Assembly (NCBI RefSeq): GCF_002285795.1
Contig: NZ_CP022961.1
Coordinates: 4,778,001-4,842,000 of the forward strand
Reading direction: 5' to 3'
From: Plantactinospora sp. KBS50
GTDB taxonomy: Bacteria; Actinomycetota; Actinomycetes; Mycobacteriales; Micromonosporaceae
DNA: 64,000 nucleotides
Shown: piece by piece, positions 24,830 to 34,692 of the stretch
Layout of the letters: the number at the start of each line of letters is the position of its first letter
Numbering within the stretch: the stretch's first letter is position 1
Notes under the pieces: model-generated
The model's input: the letters and a program-made list of their open reading frames with translations, nothing else
Database searches by the model: none
What the model was told of the DNA's origin: nothing
Program-made: the position numbers and the translations under genes

Positions 24830-26857
24830 ATGGCCGCGGCGGCGGGCGTGCCAGCGGCACCCGGCGGTGACCCACCGCCCGGGGCGGCCGGCGTTGACCC
24901 ACCGCCCGGGACGGCCGGCGTTGACCCACCGCCCGGGACGGCCGGCGTTGACCCACCGCCCGGGGCCGCCGGGGCCGCCGGGGCCGCCGGGGCGGCCAGC
25001 GACACCGCCGCCCGGGTGCCGGTCGGCACCGTACTGCTCGGGCTCGCCGGCAGCACGCTGCTCGCGGCCGGCGGCTGGAGCGCCGGAGCGCTGCCCGGGG
25101 CGGCGGACGGCAGCCCGGTCCGGGGCGCGACCGCCGGCCCGGGCTACTGGCCGGGACTGGCCGCCTGCCTGGTCGGGCTGGCGGTGTTCGCCGCCGCCTG
25201 GTGGCGACTGGGCGCGCCGGGCAGCCAGGCCGGAACGCCGGGCCGCGGCCGAGCCGCGGTCCCGGTACGCGGGCTGCTGCTCATCGGCGCGCTGTGGGCG
25301 CTGCCGCTGCTCGCCACGCCGCCCCTGGCCAGCCGGGACGTCTACGCGTACGCCTGCCAGGGCACGCTCTGGCTGGACGGCACCGACCCGTACAGCACCG
25401 GAGCCGCGGGCGGCGGCTGCCCGTGGGTGAGCGCGGTGCCGCAACTGTGGCGGGACACCCCCACCCCGTACGGGCCGCTGGCGGTGGCCCTGGCCGGTCT
25501 GGTGGTGGCCACGGCCCGCGCGGTGGCCGGCACCGCGGACAGCCAACTGGTGACGGCGGTCGTCCTGTTCCGGCTGGTGGCCCTCGCCGGGTGGCTGCTG
25601 GCGGCCGCGGCACTGCCCCGACTGGCCCGATCCTGCGGCGCCGACGGTCGGGCGGCGGTCTGGCTCGGACTGCTCTCCCCGGTGGCGGCCCTGCACCTGG
25701 TGGGCGGCGCCCACAACGACGGGCCGATGGTGGGGCTGCTGGTGGCCGGCCTCGCGCTCGCGGCCGCCGCCCGGACGCCTCAGGCGGCCGACGCGCGGGC
25801 ACCTCGACCTGGCGCGGTCGCCGGATGGGCGCCTCGACGTGGCGAGGCCGGTGGTCCCGACACGCGGGCTGATGCCGGCGGTCCGCGCGGCTGGCCGCTG
25901 CTGCTCGTCGCGGGCGTGCTGCTGGGGCTCGGCGCGGCGGTGAAGGTCACCGCGGTTGTCGGGATCCCGTTCGCGATCCTGCTCGGCGCCCTCGGCCCAC
26001 CCCGGCGAGGCGGCGACGGTGCACCGGCCCGCCGGGGTGGGCCGAGGGCGGCACCTTCGTGGGCGGCACCCCCGTGGTCCGCGGTCGGGTGGTCGGCGGT
26101 GGCGCTGCTGGCCGGCGCGATCCCGGCGTTCGGGGTGTTGAGCCTGGCCACCGGCCTGGACCTGGGTTGGGTCGGCGCGCTGTCCGACACCGGCCGGCTG
26201 GTGCAGTGGACCTCGCTGCCCACCGGGCTGGGGATGACGGCGGGCTACCTGTTCCGGCTGGCCGGCCGGCCCGACGCCGCCGGCACCGCAGTGACCGTTG
26301 CCCGTGGGCTCGGGCTGCTGGCTCTGCTCGCCGTCGGCGCGGTGGCGCTGTTCCGGGCGGCCCGGGCGACCAAAGCCGGCCGACCGGCCGGCACCGACGG
26401 ACCGGCCGAAGCACACGGACCAGCCGAAGCACACGGAGCAACAGACGCCGACGGACCGGCCGAAGCCGACGGACCAACAGACGCCGACGGACCAGGCGGG
26501 CCGACAGAGCGGGGCGGGCCGACAGAGCGGGGCGGGTTGGACCCGGCCGCTGCGGCCAGCCGGACGATCGTGCTGGCCTGCGGGGTGAGCCTCGCCGCGC
26601 TGGCCGTGCTGTCTCCGGTGTTCTACCCCTGGTACGTCCTCGCGCCGCTCGCGGTGCTGCCGGCGGCACTGAGCTACCGGCGCAGCGACGATCGGCGCCG
26701 GCTCCGCCGGCTTGGCCTGGTGACGGTGGTGCTGGCCTTCCTGGTGCTGCCCGACGGGCTGGGCATCGCGGTGCTCACGAAACTTCCGGGCGCCCTGTTC
26801 GACACGCTGCTCGTGCTGACCCTCGGCGTCCTCGGATGGCGGCGACGCACCGGATAG
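24830..26857 (+). CDS. Polyprenol-phosphomannose-dependent alpha-1,6-mannosyltransferase (MptA/MptB type)
   Basis: 675 aa, seven bases after the prenyl synthase stop. A GT-C enzyme with about 12-13 membrane helices; the first large loop has ASRDVYAYACQG and DPYSTGAA, where the catalytic Asp of this family lies, and LVGGAHNDGPMVGLLVAG is another family signature. It extends the alpha-1,6-mannan core of lipomannan-like glycolipids at the outer membrane face. Position matches Rv2174 (mptA). The N-terminus has GVDPPPGTA repeats (24-bp unit, about 24870-24965) and a cytoplasmic loop at about residues 520-565 has PAEAHG/DADGP repeats. Confidence 0.87.
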   Translation: MAAAAGVPAAPGGDPPPGAAGVDPPPGTAGVDPPPGTAGVDPPPGAAGAAGAAGAASDTAARVPVGTVLLGLAGSTLLAAGGWSAGALPGAADGSPVRGATAGPGYWPGLAACLVGLAVFAAAWWRLGAPGSQAGTPGRGRAAVPVRGLLLIGALWALPLLATPPLASRDVYAYACQGTLWLDGTDPYSTGAAGGGCPWVSAVPQLWRDTPTPYGPLAVALAGLVVATARAVAGTADSQLVTAVVLFRLVALAGWLLAAAALPRLARSCGADGRAAVWLGLLSPVAALHLVGGAHNDGPMVGLLVAGLALAAAARTPQAADARAPRPGAVAGWAPRRGEAGGPDTRADAGGPRGWPLLLVAGVLLGLGAAVKVTAVVGIPFAILLGALGPPRRGGDGAPARRGGPRAAPSWAAPPWSAVGWSAVALLAGAIPAFGVLSLATGLDLGWVGALSDTGRLVQWTSLPTGLGMTAGYLFRLAGRPDAAGTAVTVARGLGLLALLAVGAVALFRAARATKAGRPAGTDGPAEAHGPAEAHGATDADGPAEADGPTDADGPGGPTERGGPTERGGLDPAAAASRTIVLACGVSLAALAVLSPVFYPWYVLAPLAVLPAALSYRRSDDRRRLRRLGLVTVVLAFLVLPDGLGIAVLTKLPGALFDTLLVLTLGVLGWRRRTG

Positions 26858-26884
26858 CGGTGGCGCCGCGGGCCGGCATCAGCG

Positions 26885-26943
26885 GTGAGTCATACGCCAG
26901 GTACCTCAAACCGCCCGCTTGAGGTACCTGGCGTATGACTCAC
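26885..26943. repeat. Perfect 25-bp inverted repeat (hairpin), possible bidirectional terminator or small mobile palindrome
   Basis: Arms at 26885-26909 and 26919-26943 are perfect reverse complements with a nine-base GC-rich loop (ACCGCCCGC). The arms are about 52% GC in a region above 75% and contain the palindrome AGGTACCT. It sits between the convergent mptA/B and crtYd genes, 27 bp and 19 bp from their stops. No U-tract follows on either side. Confidence 0.9.
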
Positions 26944-26962
26944 GGCGCGCCGTCGACATCGC

Positions 26963-27325
26963 TCAGCGGGAACGGCGGCGGTGCAGCAACCGGAGCAGCG
27001 GGCTGCCCGTGCCGGCGGCCGGGGTGCGCTGGACGCCCCGGCGCCCCAGCCAGACCCAGACCGACAGGCTGAACAGGACCAGGGCGAACCCGAACAGCAG
27101 GTCCTCCACCGGGGCGTACACCAGGCGCAGCCCGATGATCGCCGCCGGGTCGTACCGGACGATGTTCCGGCCGGTCAGGATGCCGTTCGAGATCAACTGG
27201 AAGAAGACCACGATCGGGTACGTGGCCCAGAAGACCCTCCGGCGGACCAGTCGGGTCCGCAGTACCGCCAGGTCGACCAGGACGGCACCGGCCACGCCCA
27301 GCACGGCCGCCGTGGTGTACGTCAT
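26963..27325 (-). CDS. crtYd: Lycopene cyclase domain protein, CrtYd-type subunit
   Basis: 120 aa from ATG 27325 with about three membrane helices. The family motif PVEDLLFGFALVLF and the FQLISNGILTGR segment identify the lycopene-cyclase domain (CarR/CrtYcd family). In actinomycetes two such half-proteins form a heterodimeric cyclase that closes the ends of lycopene into beta or epsilon rings. Its partner lies seven bases upstream. The basic tail (LLRLLHRRRSR) ends 19 bp before the inverted repeat. Confidence 0.85.
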   Translation of the reverse strand: MTYTTAAVLGVAGAVLVDLAVLRTRLVRRRVFWATYPIVVFFQLISNGILTGRNIVRYDPAAIIGLRLVYAPVEDLLFGFALVLFSLSVWVWLGRRGVQRTPAAGTGSPLLRLLHRRRSR

Positions 27326-27332
27326 CCCCGCC

Positions 27333-27860
27333 TCACCGCCGGTCCGCCGCCGGCCCGCCCGACAGCCGGTTCGCCGCACTCCCCGAGCCCGGCGAACCGG
27401 CCGGACCCGACGAACCGGCCGGACCCGGCGAACTGGCCGAACCAGGCGAACCGGCCGAACCAGGCGAACTGGCCGGACCCGGCAACCCGACGGAACCCGG
27501 CGAGTCCGTCCGCCCGGCCTCTGGGTCCGGCTCGGGCTCGTCCCCGGCCAGCCAGCCCCGGGCGGCGCGCACCGCCTCGAAGCCGCAGATGGCACAGACC
27601 GGCACCACGACGAAGAACAGCACCTCGTCCACCGGCAGACCGCCCGGCAGCCGTACCCCGGTGGTCTGCTCCGGGTCGAACGTCCAGTGCCCGGCGGCGA
27701 TGGCCGCCAGGTCCCACAGCGAGAAGACGGCCACCACCGCAAGGATGGTGAGCAGCAGGCGGCGCCACCGGCGCAGCACGTTGACCCGCAGCACCGGTTC
27801 CAGCCAGAGCGCGCAACCGGCGCAGCCGGCCAGGACCGTAAGGTAGCCGAGGTGCCGCAC
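27333..27860 (-). CDS. crtYc: Lycopene cyclase domain protein, CrtYc-type subunit
   Basis: 175 aa from GTG 27860. Residues 1-100 carry three helices, a DPEQTTGVRLPGGLPVDEVLFF stretch (motif PVDEVLFF) and are the cyclase half; residues about 115-175 are an SPGSAG/SPGPAG repeat tail absent from ordinary CrtYc. The tail is encoded by imperfect tandem repeats (about 27370-27500). The gene lies 12 bp after the Rv2175c-like regulator gene on the same strand and seven bases before crtYd, suggesting one transcript. Confidence 0.83.
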   Translation of the reverse strand: MRHLGYLTVLAGCAGCALWLEPVLRVNVLRRWRRLLLTILAVVAVFSLWDLAAIAAGHWTFDPEQTTGVRLPGGLPVDEVLFFVVVPVCAICGFEAVRAARGWLAGDEPEPDPEAGRTDSPGSVGLPGPASSPGSAGSPGSASSPGPAGSSGPAGSPGSGSAANRLSGGPAADRR

Positions 27861-27872
27861 CGGTTGCCGCCG

Positions 27873-28247
27873 TCAGAAGCCCAGTGCCTGGGCCCGTCGC
27901 TTCACCTCGCGGGCGCGATCCCCGCCGAGGGCGACCGCCGGGGTGCCGGGCAGCGTCTCGTCGGGCTGGTAGAGCCAGCCCACGATCTCCTCGTCGTCGT
28001 AACCGGCGTCGCGTAGCAGGGTGAGGATGCCGGGGAGGTGTTTGAGCACGGTGCGGTTGGCCACGAGTTCGGCCGGCACCCGGCGTACCCCGTCGCGGGG
28101 CACGGCGATCATCTGGCCCTCGCGGATCATCCGGTGCACCCGGGTGATGGGCAGGTCCAGGAGTTCGGCGACATCGGGCAGCGTCAGCCAGCCCTCCGGC
28201 GCGGCGGCTGCCGGCCGGTCGGTCGCGGTGGAGATCGGTTCGCTCAC
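27873..28247 (-). CDS. Rv2175c-family DNA-binding protein
   Basis: 124 aa from GTG 28247. An N-terminal Thr/Ala-rich segment (TATDRPAAAAPE) is followed by a winged HTH (WLTLPDVAELLDLPITRVHR) and a helical C-terminal domain (LPGILTLLRDAGYDDEEIVGWLY). In M. tuberculosis Rv2175c is phosphorylated by PknL on an N-terminal threonine, which blocks DNA binding. Here the pknL gene is divergent and 149 bp away, the same pairing; Thr residues are available in the N-terminal segment. The downstream crtYc/crtYd genes may be in the same operon. Confidence 0.88.
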   Translation of the reverse strand: MSEPISTATDRPAAAAPEGWLTLPDVAELLDLPITRVHRMIREGQMIAVPRDGVRRVPAELVANRTVLKHLPGILTLLRDAGYDDEEIVGWLYQPDETLPGTPAVALGGDRAREVKRRAQALGF

Positions 28248-28396
28248 CCCTCCACCCTCGCACGCCGCCGACCACCGGCGCCAACGGTCTCCCCCGTGTT
28301 GGAGCCGCGCTGCTCGGGTGGGGGATGCCAATCATCGGACAGTGCCTGTGGCATCCTGTTCTGCCCCCACCCCCACTGGACATAGACTGCCTTCCG

Positions 28397-30373
28397 ATGG
28401 ACATTCAGACCGCCGACACGTTGTTGGGCTCGCTGGTCGACGGGCGCTACCGCATCCGCTCCCGCGTGGCCAGCGGTGGCATGGCGACGGTCTACACCGC
28501 CACCGACGAGCGACTCGAACGCACCGTCGCGCTCAAAATCATTCATTCGTCGCCCACCTCGGGCGGATCCGGGCAGCTCGCCGGCTTCGTCGCGCGGTTC
28601 ACCGACGAGGCCAAGACCATCGCCCGGCTCACCCACCCGAACGTGGTGGCCGTGTACGACCAGGGCATGCACCACGGCCTGCCGTACCTGGTCATGGAGT
28701 ACGTGCGCGGCCGGACCCTGCGGGACATCCTGGCCGAGCGGCACCGGCTGGACCCGGCCGAGGCGCTGGCCATCTTCGAGCAGGCGCTCGCGGCCATCGC
28801 GGCGGCGCACCGCGCCGGGCTGGTGCACCGGGACGTGAAACCGGAGAACGTGCTGGTGGCCGAGGCGCCGAGCGGCGGCATGGCCAACCTGGTGGACAGC
28901 GTCGTGAAGGTCGCCGACTTCGGGTTGGCCCGGGCCGTCGAGGCGTCCGCCGAGGACGACGCGGGCGGCCGGCTGATGGCCACGGTCGCGTACGTCGCCC
29001 CGGAGCTGGTCACCGACGGTCGGGCCGACCCGCGCACCGACGTCTACTCGGCCGGCATCGTCCTGTTCGAGATGCTCACCGGGCGGGTCCCGTACGACGG
29101 CGACCGCGCCGTGGACATCGCCTGGCAGCACGTCGACCGGGACGTGCCGCGGCCGTCCAGCCTGGCCCCCGGTCTGCCCCCGGCGCTGGACGAGCTGGTC
29201 CTGCGGGCCACCCGGCGCGACCCGGGCGCCCGGCCCACCGACGCGGGCGCCCTGCTGGCCGAGGTTCAGCAGGTCCGGGAGGATCTGGGCACCATCGGCT
29301 CGGCACAGACCACGGTGCTGCGCAAGATCGACCAGCCGACCATGACGATGGCCGCGGTCCGGGACTCGGGCCGCACCGGCTGGACGTCCCCGGCGGACCG
29401 GTCGCCGCAGCGGCGGTCGGACCACTCCGGCGCTCGGCACGGCGGGCAGCCGGCCGGCACCGGGGACCGGCTGCGGACCGGCCTGGCCGGCCTGCTGACC
29501 GACCAACACAACCGGGTCGGCGTGATCGCCGTGGCCACCGTGGTGCTGCTCCTGCTGGTCCTCGGCGGCTGGTGGTTCGGCTTCGGGCGGTACACGGTGG
29601 CGCCGAAGCTGACGGCCATGTCCAAGAGCCAGGCCGAGACGCAGGCCGCCCGCGCCGGCCTGACGATCCGGTTCGGCACCCCGCGGTACGACGAGAAGGT
29701 GCCCCGGGACGTCGTGCTGAGCCAGTCGCCGGATGTCAGCTCGCGGATCGTCAAGGGCGGCACGGTGACGCTGGTGCTGTCCCTCGGCCCGGAGCGCTAC
29801 GAGGTGCCCGACGTCGCCGGGCAGACCTTCGACCTGGCCCAGGCCGCCCTGGAACGGCTCAACCTGGTGGTCAAGCGCGGCTCGGACCGGTTCAGCGACG
29901 ACCTGCCGGCCGGCGTGGTGATCTCCCTGGATCCGAAGGTCGGCACCCAGGTGAAGCCGGGTGTCCAGATCACCGTGACGGTCAGCAAGGGCAAGGCGCC
30001 GCTGTCCGTACCGGCGCTGGTCGGCAAGGGCATCGGCGACGCGCGGGCGGAACTCGGGCAGCTCGGCCTGGTCTCGGTGGAGCAGTACGTCGATTCGGAC
30101 AAGCCGAAGGATCAGGTGATCGAGCAGAGCCCGGCCGACGGCACCGGGGTGGAGAAGGGCGCCGAGATCAAGCTGAAGGTGAGCAAGGGTCCGGCCGCGG
30201 TGGTCGTGCCCCGGGTGGTCGACATGCCCTGCCAGCAGGCGCAGCAGACGCTCCAGCAGGCGCAGCTCAGTCCCAACGTGCAGATCAACCCGAACGGCAC
30301 GGTCCGCAACCAGAACCCGCCGGAGAACTCGCAGGTGCCGCCGGGCAGTGAGGTGACAATCCTGTGCCTGTGA
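28397..30373 (+). CDS. pknL: PASTA-domain Ser/Thr protein kinase (PknL type)
   Basis: 658 aa from ATG 28397. The kinase domain (about 12-275) has the glycine loop VASGGMATVY, the VALKII lysine, the catalytic loop HRDVKPENVL and the DFGLARA and APE motifs, so it should be active. A basic/Ser-rich juxtamembrane linker, one membrane helix (VIAVATVVLLLLVLGGWWFG, about 375-395) and four extracellular PASTA repeats follow; PASTA domains sense peptidoglycan fragments. Position and partner match Rv2176. A possible -10, TAGACT (28383-28388), lies nine bases before the ATG. Confidence 0.93.
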   Translation: MDIQTADTLLGSLVDGRYRIRSRVASGGMATVYTATDERLERTVALKIIHSSPTSGGSGQLAGFVARFTDEAKTIARLTHPNVVAVYDQGMHHGLPYLVMEYVRGRTLRDILAERHRLDPAEALAIFEQALAAIAAAHRAGLVHRDVKPENVLVAEAPSGGMANLVDSVVKVADFGLARAVEASAEDDAGGRLMATVAYVAPELVTDGRADPRTDVYSAGIVLFEMLTGRVPYDGDRAVDIAWQHVDRDVPRPSSLAPGLPPALDELVLRATRRDPGARPTDAGALLAEVQQVREDLGTIGSAQTTVLRKIDQPTMTMAAVRDSGRTGWTSPADRSPQRRSDHSGARHGGQPAGTGDRLRTGLAGLLTDQHNRVGVIAVATVVLLLLVLGGWWFGFGRYTVAPKLTAMSKSQAETQAARAGLTIRFGTPRYDEKVPRDVVLSQSPDVSSRIVKGGTVTLVLSLGPERYEVPDVAGQTFDLAQAALERLNLVVKRGSDRFSDDLPAGVVISLDPKVGTQVKPGVQITVTVSKGKAPLSVPALVGKGIGDARAELGQLGLVSVEQYVDSDKPKDQVIEQSPADGTGVEKGAEIKLKVSKGPAAVVVPRVVDMPCQQAQQTLQQAQLSPNVQINPNGTVRNQNPPENSQVPPGSEVTILCL

Positions 30374-31305
30374 CGGCCCGTACGCCCGGGCCCGGCACCA
30401 GCGACGGCACGGCCGGCACCGACGGCACGGCCGGCGAGGCACGGACCGGCGGCGGGCGACCGGTGGGCTCGCACACCCCGACCTCGGGTGGGCTGGCCCG
30501 GGCCGCGCTGCCGTACGCGGACGCCGCCGGCTCCGAGGCGGTGCAGGTCTACGTGGGCAACTCCCGGGGCTGGGCGCTGCCCGAGGGCGATCCGGAGCAG
30601 GACGCACTGTTCCGGGACGGCTGCGCCGAGCGCGGCCTGCCGGTGTTCATCCACGCCTCGTTGCTGGTCAACCTCGGTTCGCCGACCCCGAACACGGTGC
30701 AACGCTCGGTGGACACCCTGGCGCACGCGCTGCGCCGGGGTGCCGCGATCGGCGCGGCCGGGGTGGTGTTCCACGCCGGCAGCGCGGTGGACGCCGGCCA
30801 CGCCGAGCGGGCCCTGCGCCAGGTACGCGAGGCGTTGCTGCCACTGCTGGACGCCACCGCGCTCAGCGGCGGCCCGATGCTGCTGGTCGAGCCGAGCGCC
30901 GGGGGCGGCCGCTCCCTCGCGGCCCGGGTGCAGCAGCTCGGCCCGTACCTGGACGCGGTCGACCGGCATCCGGGGCTGGGGGTCTGCTTCGACACCTGCC
31001 ACGCCTGGGCCGCCGGGCACGACCTGTCCGCCGAGGGCGGGATGACCCGTACCCTCGACGAGCTGGTGGCCACGGTCGGCCCGGACCGGTTGCGGCTGGT
31101 GCACGCGAACGATTCCAAGGACCTGTGCGGTTCCACCCGGGACCGGCACGAGTCGATCGGCAAGGGCGGCATCGGCGAACCGGCGTTCGCGGAGCTGATG
31201 ACGCACCCCGCGACGGCCGGGATTCCGGTGCTGGTGGAGACGCCCACCGAGCGGCACGTCGGACACGCCGCCGACATCGCCATCCTGAAGCGGCTGCGGG
31301 ACTGA
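30370..31305 (+). CDS. nfo: Deoxyribonuclease IV (AP endonuclease family 2)
   Basis: 311 aa from GTG 30370 in a GTGA overlap with pknL; GTG 30364 would add two residues. After a Gly/Thr-rich N-terminus the TIM-barrel begins at GSHTPTSGGLARAALPYA. Metal-binding signatures are VFHAGSAVDAGH, LLVEPSAGG (Glu), CFDTCHAWAAGHDL, LVHANDSKDLCGSTRDRHE and IPVLVETP. It incises abasic sites in base-excision repair. The overlap with the kinase gene is a local arrangement without obvious functional meaning. Confidence 0.92.
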   Translation: MTARTPGPGTSDGTAGTDGTAGEARTGGGRPVGSHTPTSGGLARAALPYADAAGSEAVQVYVGNSRGWALPEGDPEQDALFRDGCAERGLPVFIHASLLVNLGSPTPNTVQRSVDTLAHALRRGAAIGAAGVVFHAGSAVDAGHAERALRQVREALLPLLDATALSGGPMLLVEPSAGGGRSLAARVQQLGPYLDAVDRHPGLGVCFDTCHAWAAGHDLSAEGGMTRTLDELVATVGPDRLRLVHANDSKDLCGSTRDRHESIGKGGIGEPAFAELMTHPATAGIPVLVETPTERHVGHAADIAILKRLRD

Positions 31306-31348
31306 CGGACCGGCGACGGCCGGACCGGCGACGGCCGGACCGACGGCG

Positions 31349-31396
31349 GTCAGCCCGTCAGCCCGTCAGCCCGTCAGCCCGTCAGCCCGTCAGCCG
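31349..31396. repeat. 8-bp tandem array containing the threonine aldolase stop
   Basis: Six consecutive copies of GTCAGCCC (last one GTCAGCCG). On the minus strand each unit reads through CTGAC, so TGA recurs every eight bases and falls in all three frames; the aldolase stop (31390-31392) is in the last copy. A 15-bp CGGACCGGCGACGGC repeat precedes it (31305-31340). Confidence 0.9.
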
Positions 31397-32412
31397 GACA
31401 CGATGCCGGTCAACACCTCGATCGCCTGGTCGAGGCCGGCGTCGTCCAGGTCCAGGTGGGTGACCAGGCGGACGGTACGCGGACCGAGCACCGAGACCAG
31501 CACGCCGCGTTCCCGGGCCGCCGCCGCGAGGGCGTGCGCGTCCAGCGCCGCCTTCGTCAGGTCCAGGGGGACGATGTTGGTCCGTACCGGGTAGCCCAGC
31601 AGCCCGCTCGGCGCCAGCGCCTCGGCCAGCCGGGCGGCCCGCTCGTGGTCGTCGGCCAGCCGGCCGATGTGCTCGCGCAGCGCGTACCGGCCGGCGGCGG
31701 CGAGCACGCCGGCCTGGCGCATCCCGCCGCCCATCCGCTTGCGGATCCAGCGAGCCCGCTCGATCCGGTCGGCGCTGCCGACCACCAGCGAGCCGACCGG
31801 TGCGCCCAGCCCCTTGGACAGGCACACCGAGAGCGTGTCGAACAGTTGCCCGTACTCGCCGAGCGGGACGCCGTCGGCGACGTGCGCGTGCCAGATGCGG
31901 GCGCCGTCGCAGTGCAGCCCCACCCCGGCGGCGTCGGCGACCCGGCGCAGCTCGCGCAGGGTGGACAGCGGGATCACCCCGCCGCCGGCCCGGTTGTGGG
32001 TCTGCTCGACGGCGATGGCCCGGGTGGGCACCGCGAAGTAGCCGTCCGGGCGGACCATGCCGGCCACCACGTCCGGGTCCAGTTGTCCGCCCGCCGCCGG
32101 CCAGGTCCGGGTCGAGATGCCGCCGATCGCCGCGGCGGCGCCGATCTCGTACGTCACGACGTGCGCGTCCGCGTCGCAGAGCAGTTCCTCGCCGCGCGGG
32201 ACGAGCAGTTGCAGCGCGATCTGGTTGGCCATCGAGCCGCTGGGGGCGAAGAGCGCCGCCTCGTGGCCGAGGAGGGCGGCCACCTCGGCCTCCAGGGCCG
32301 CGACGGTCGGATCCTCGCCGTACACGTCGTCGCCGACCTCGGCCTCGGCCATCGCGGCACGCATCCCGGCACTGGGCCGGGTCACCGTGTCGGAACGCAG
32401 GTCAACCACCAT
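31390..32412 (-). CDS. ltaE: Low-specificity L-threonine aldolase
   Basis: 340 aa. A fold-type I PLP enzyme: [16 protein letters not shown] at the N-terminus, [19 protein letters not shown], the CDGARIWHA segment with the PLP-binding Asp, and the Schiff-base Lys in [14 protein letters not shown] (about residue 200). It cleaves threonine or allo-threonine to glycine and acetaldehyde. It converges with nfo; the stop lies within the 8-bp repeat array. Confidence 0.92.
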   Translation of the reverse strand: MVVDLRSDTVTRPSAGMRAAMAEAEVGDDVYGEDPTVAALEAEVAALLGHEAALFAPSGSMANQIALQLLVPRGEELLCDADAHVVTYEIGAAAAIGGISTRTWPAAGGQLDPDVVAGMVRPDGYFAVPTRAIAVEQTHNRAGGGVIPLSTLRELRRVADAAGVGLHCDGARIWHAHVADGVPLGEYGQLFDTLSVCLSKGLGAPVGSLVVGSADRIERARWIRKRMGGGMRQAGVLAAAGRYALREHIGRLADDHERAARLAEALAPSGLLGYPVRTNIVPLDLTKAALDAHALAAAARERGVLVSVLGPRTVRLVTHLDLDDAGLDQAIEVLTGIVSG

Positions 32413-32479
32413 CGCACCCCTTCCATGGGTCCGGCCGGCGGGTTCGCCGCCGGCCGGTGCGGCCCGGCCCGGTCGCGGG

Positions 32480-33979
<1,500 letters not shown>

Positions 33980-34492
33980 TCAGGAGGACGGCTCGGCGCT
34001 GACGTCCGGGTCCGCGGACCCGTCCGGGTCGGCCGTGGCCGCCGGCTCCTCCTTGCCGATGCACCACGCGCCGTCCACCGAGGTGACCGCGAAGCTGACC
34101 GAACGGCTGAGCGACTTCCCGCTCACCTCCACCGTCACGGTGCTCTCGACCCGCTCCCAGCCGTTGTCGGAGCTGACGTCGACGATCTCCGCCTCGGTCA
34201 CCGTGAAGTGCTTGGCGAAGTCGCCGCTGCTCCCGGTTGCCGCCTTGTCGAAGGTCTCCTGGAGCGGCGCGCAGAGCTGCTCGCGGCCGGCCGCCACGTC
34301 CTTGGCCTTCATCGCGTCCAGGTACGCCTGGACCCGCTCCCGGGCCCGCTGGCCGGCGTCCTCGGTCGCCTGCTGGCCGGCGCCCGATCCCCCCTCGTCG
34401 GCACCGCCGCCGAGGCTGCATCCGGCCAGGGCCAGCGGTGTGATCAGGAGCACGGCGGCGAGCCGGGCCGGCCGGGACGTCGATAGGACCAT
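33980..34492 (-). CDS. Predicted lipoprotein
   Basis: 170 aa from ATG 34492. The signal peptide (PARLAAVLLITPLALAGCS) ends in a lipobox with Cys at about residue 26, so it should be lipid-anchored on the outer membrane face. A Gly/Asp linker is followed by a helix-rich stretch (ARERVQAYLDAMKAKD) and a beta-rich part with DGAWCIGKEEP, resembling the NTF2-like/DUF4878 class of lipoproteins. The C-terminus is acidic (DPDGSADPDVSAEPSS). Function unknown. Confidence 0.78.
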   Translation of the reverse strand: MVLSTSRPARLAAVLLITPLALAGCSLGGGADEGGSGAGQQATEDAGQRARERVQAYLDAMKAKDVAAGREQLCAPLQETFDKAATGSSGDFAKHFTVTEAEIVDVSSDNGWERVESTVTVEVSGKSLSRSVSFAVTSVDGAWCIGKEEPAATADPDGSADPDVSAEPSS

Positions 34493-34638
34493 CGGGCGCT
34501 CCTTGGCGGAACATCGCGCTTCCATCGAGCGGCGAGTGTGCCACACCGTTCGGGCAACCGACCACCCGCCGGGCCCGGGTCGGCGGGAAAGTCCGACAAA
34601 CGAGCCCGGGCCGGGTGAAACGCCCCGGGTAGCCGGAG

Positions 34639-34678
34639 GGGGCCTCCTTCCCCGCCGCGCGGCGGGGAAGGAGGCCCC
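34639..34678 (-). terminator. Strong hairpin after the chitinase gene
   Basis: A perfect 40-base palindrome (20-bp stem, no loop bases beyond the centre GC) starts 14 bases past the chitinase stop on the minus strand. The AGGGGGCCTCCTTCCCC-type arm is GC-rich and lacks a U-tract, as usual for terminators in high-GC actinomycetes; it may act in both directions. Confidence 0.75.
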
Positions 34679-34692
34679 TGTGGGGTCCGCCG

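Noticed and set aside
22027-25056. 1009-codon minus-strand frame opposite the XRE, prenyl synthase and mannosyltransferase genes
   Set aside because: Antisense shadow with low-complexity sequence; the plus-strand genes have clear domains.
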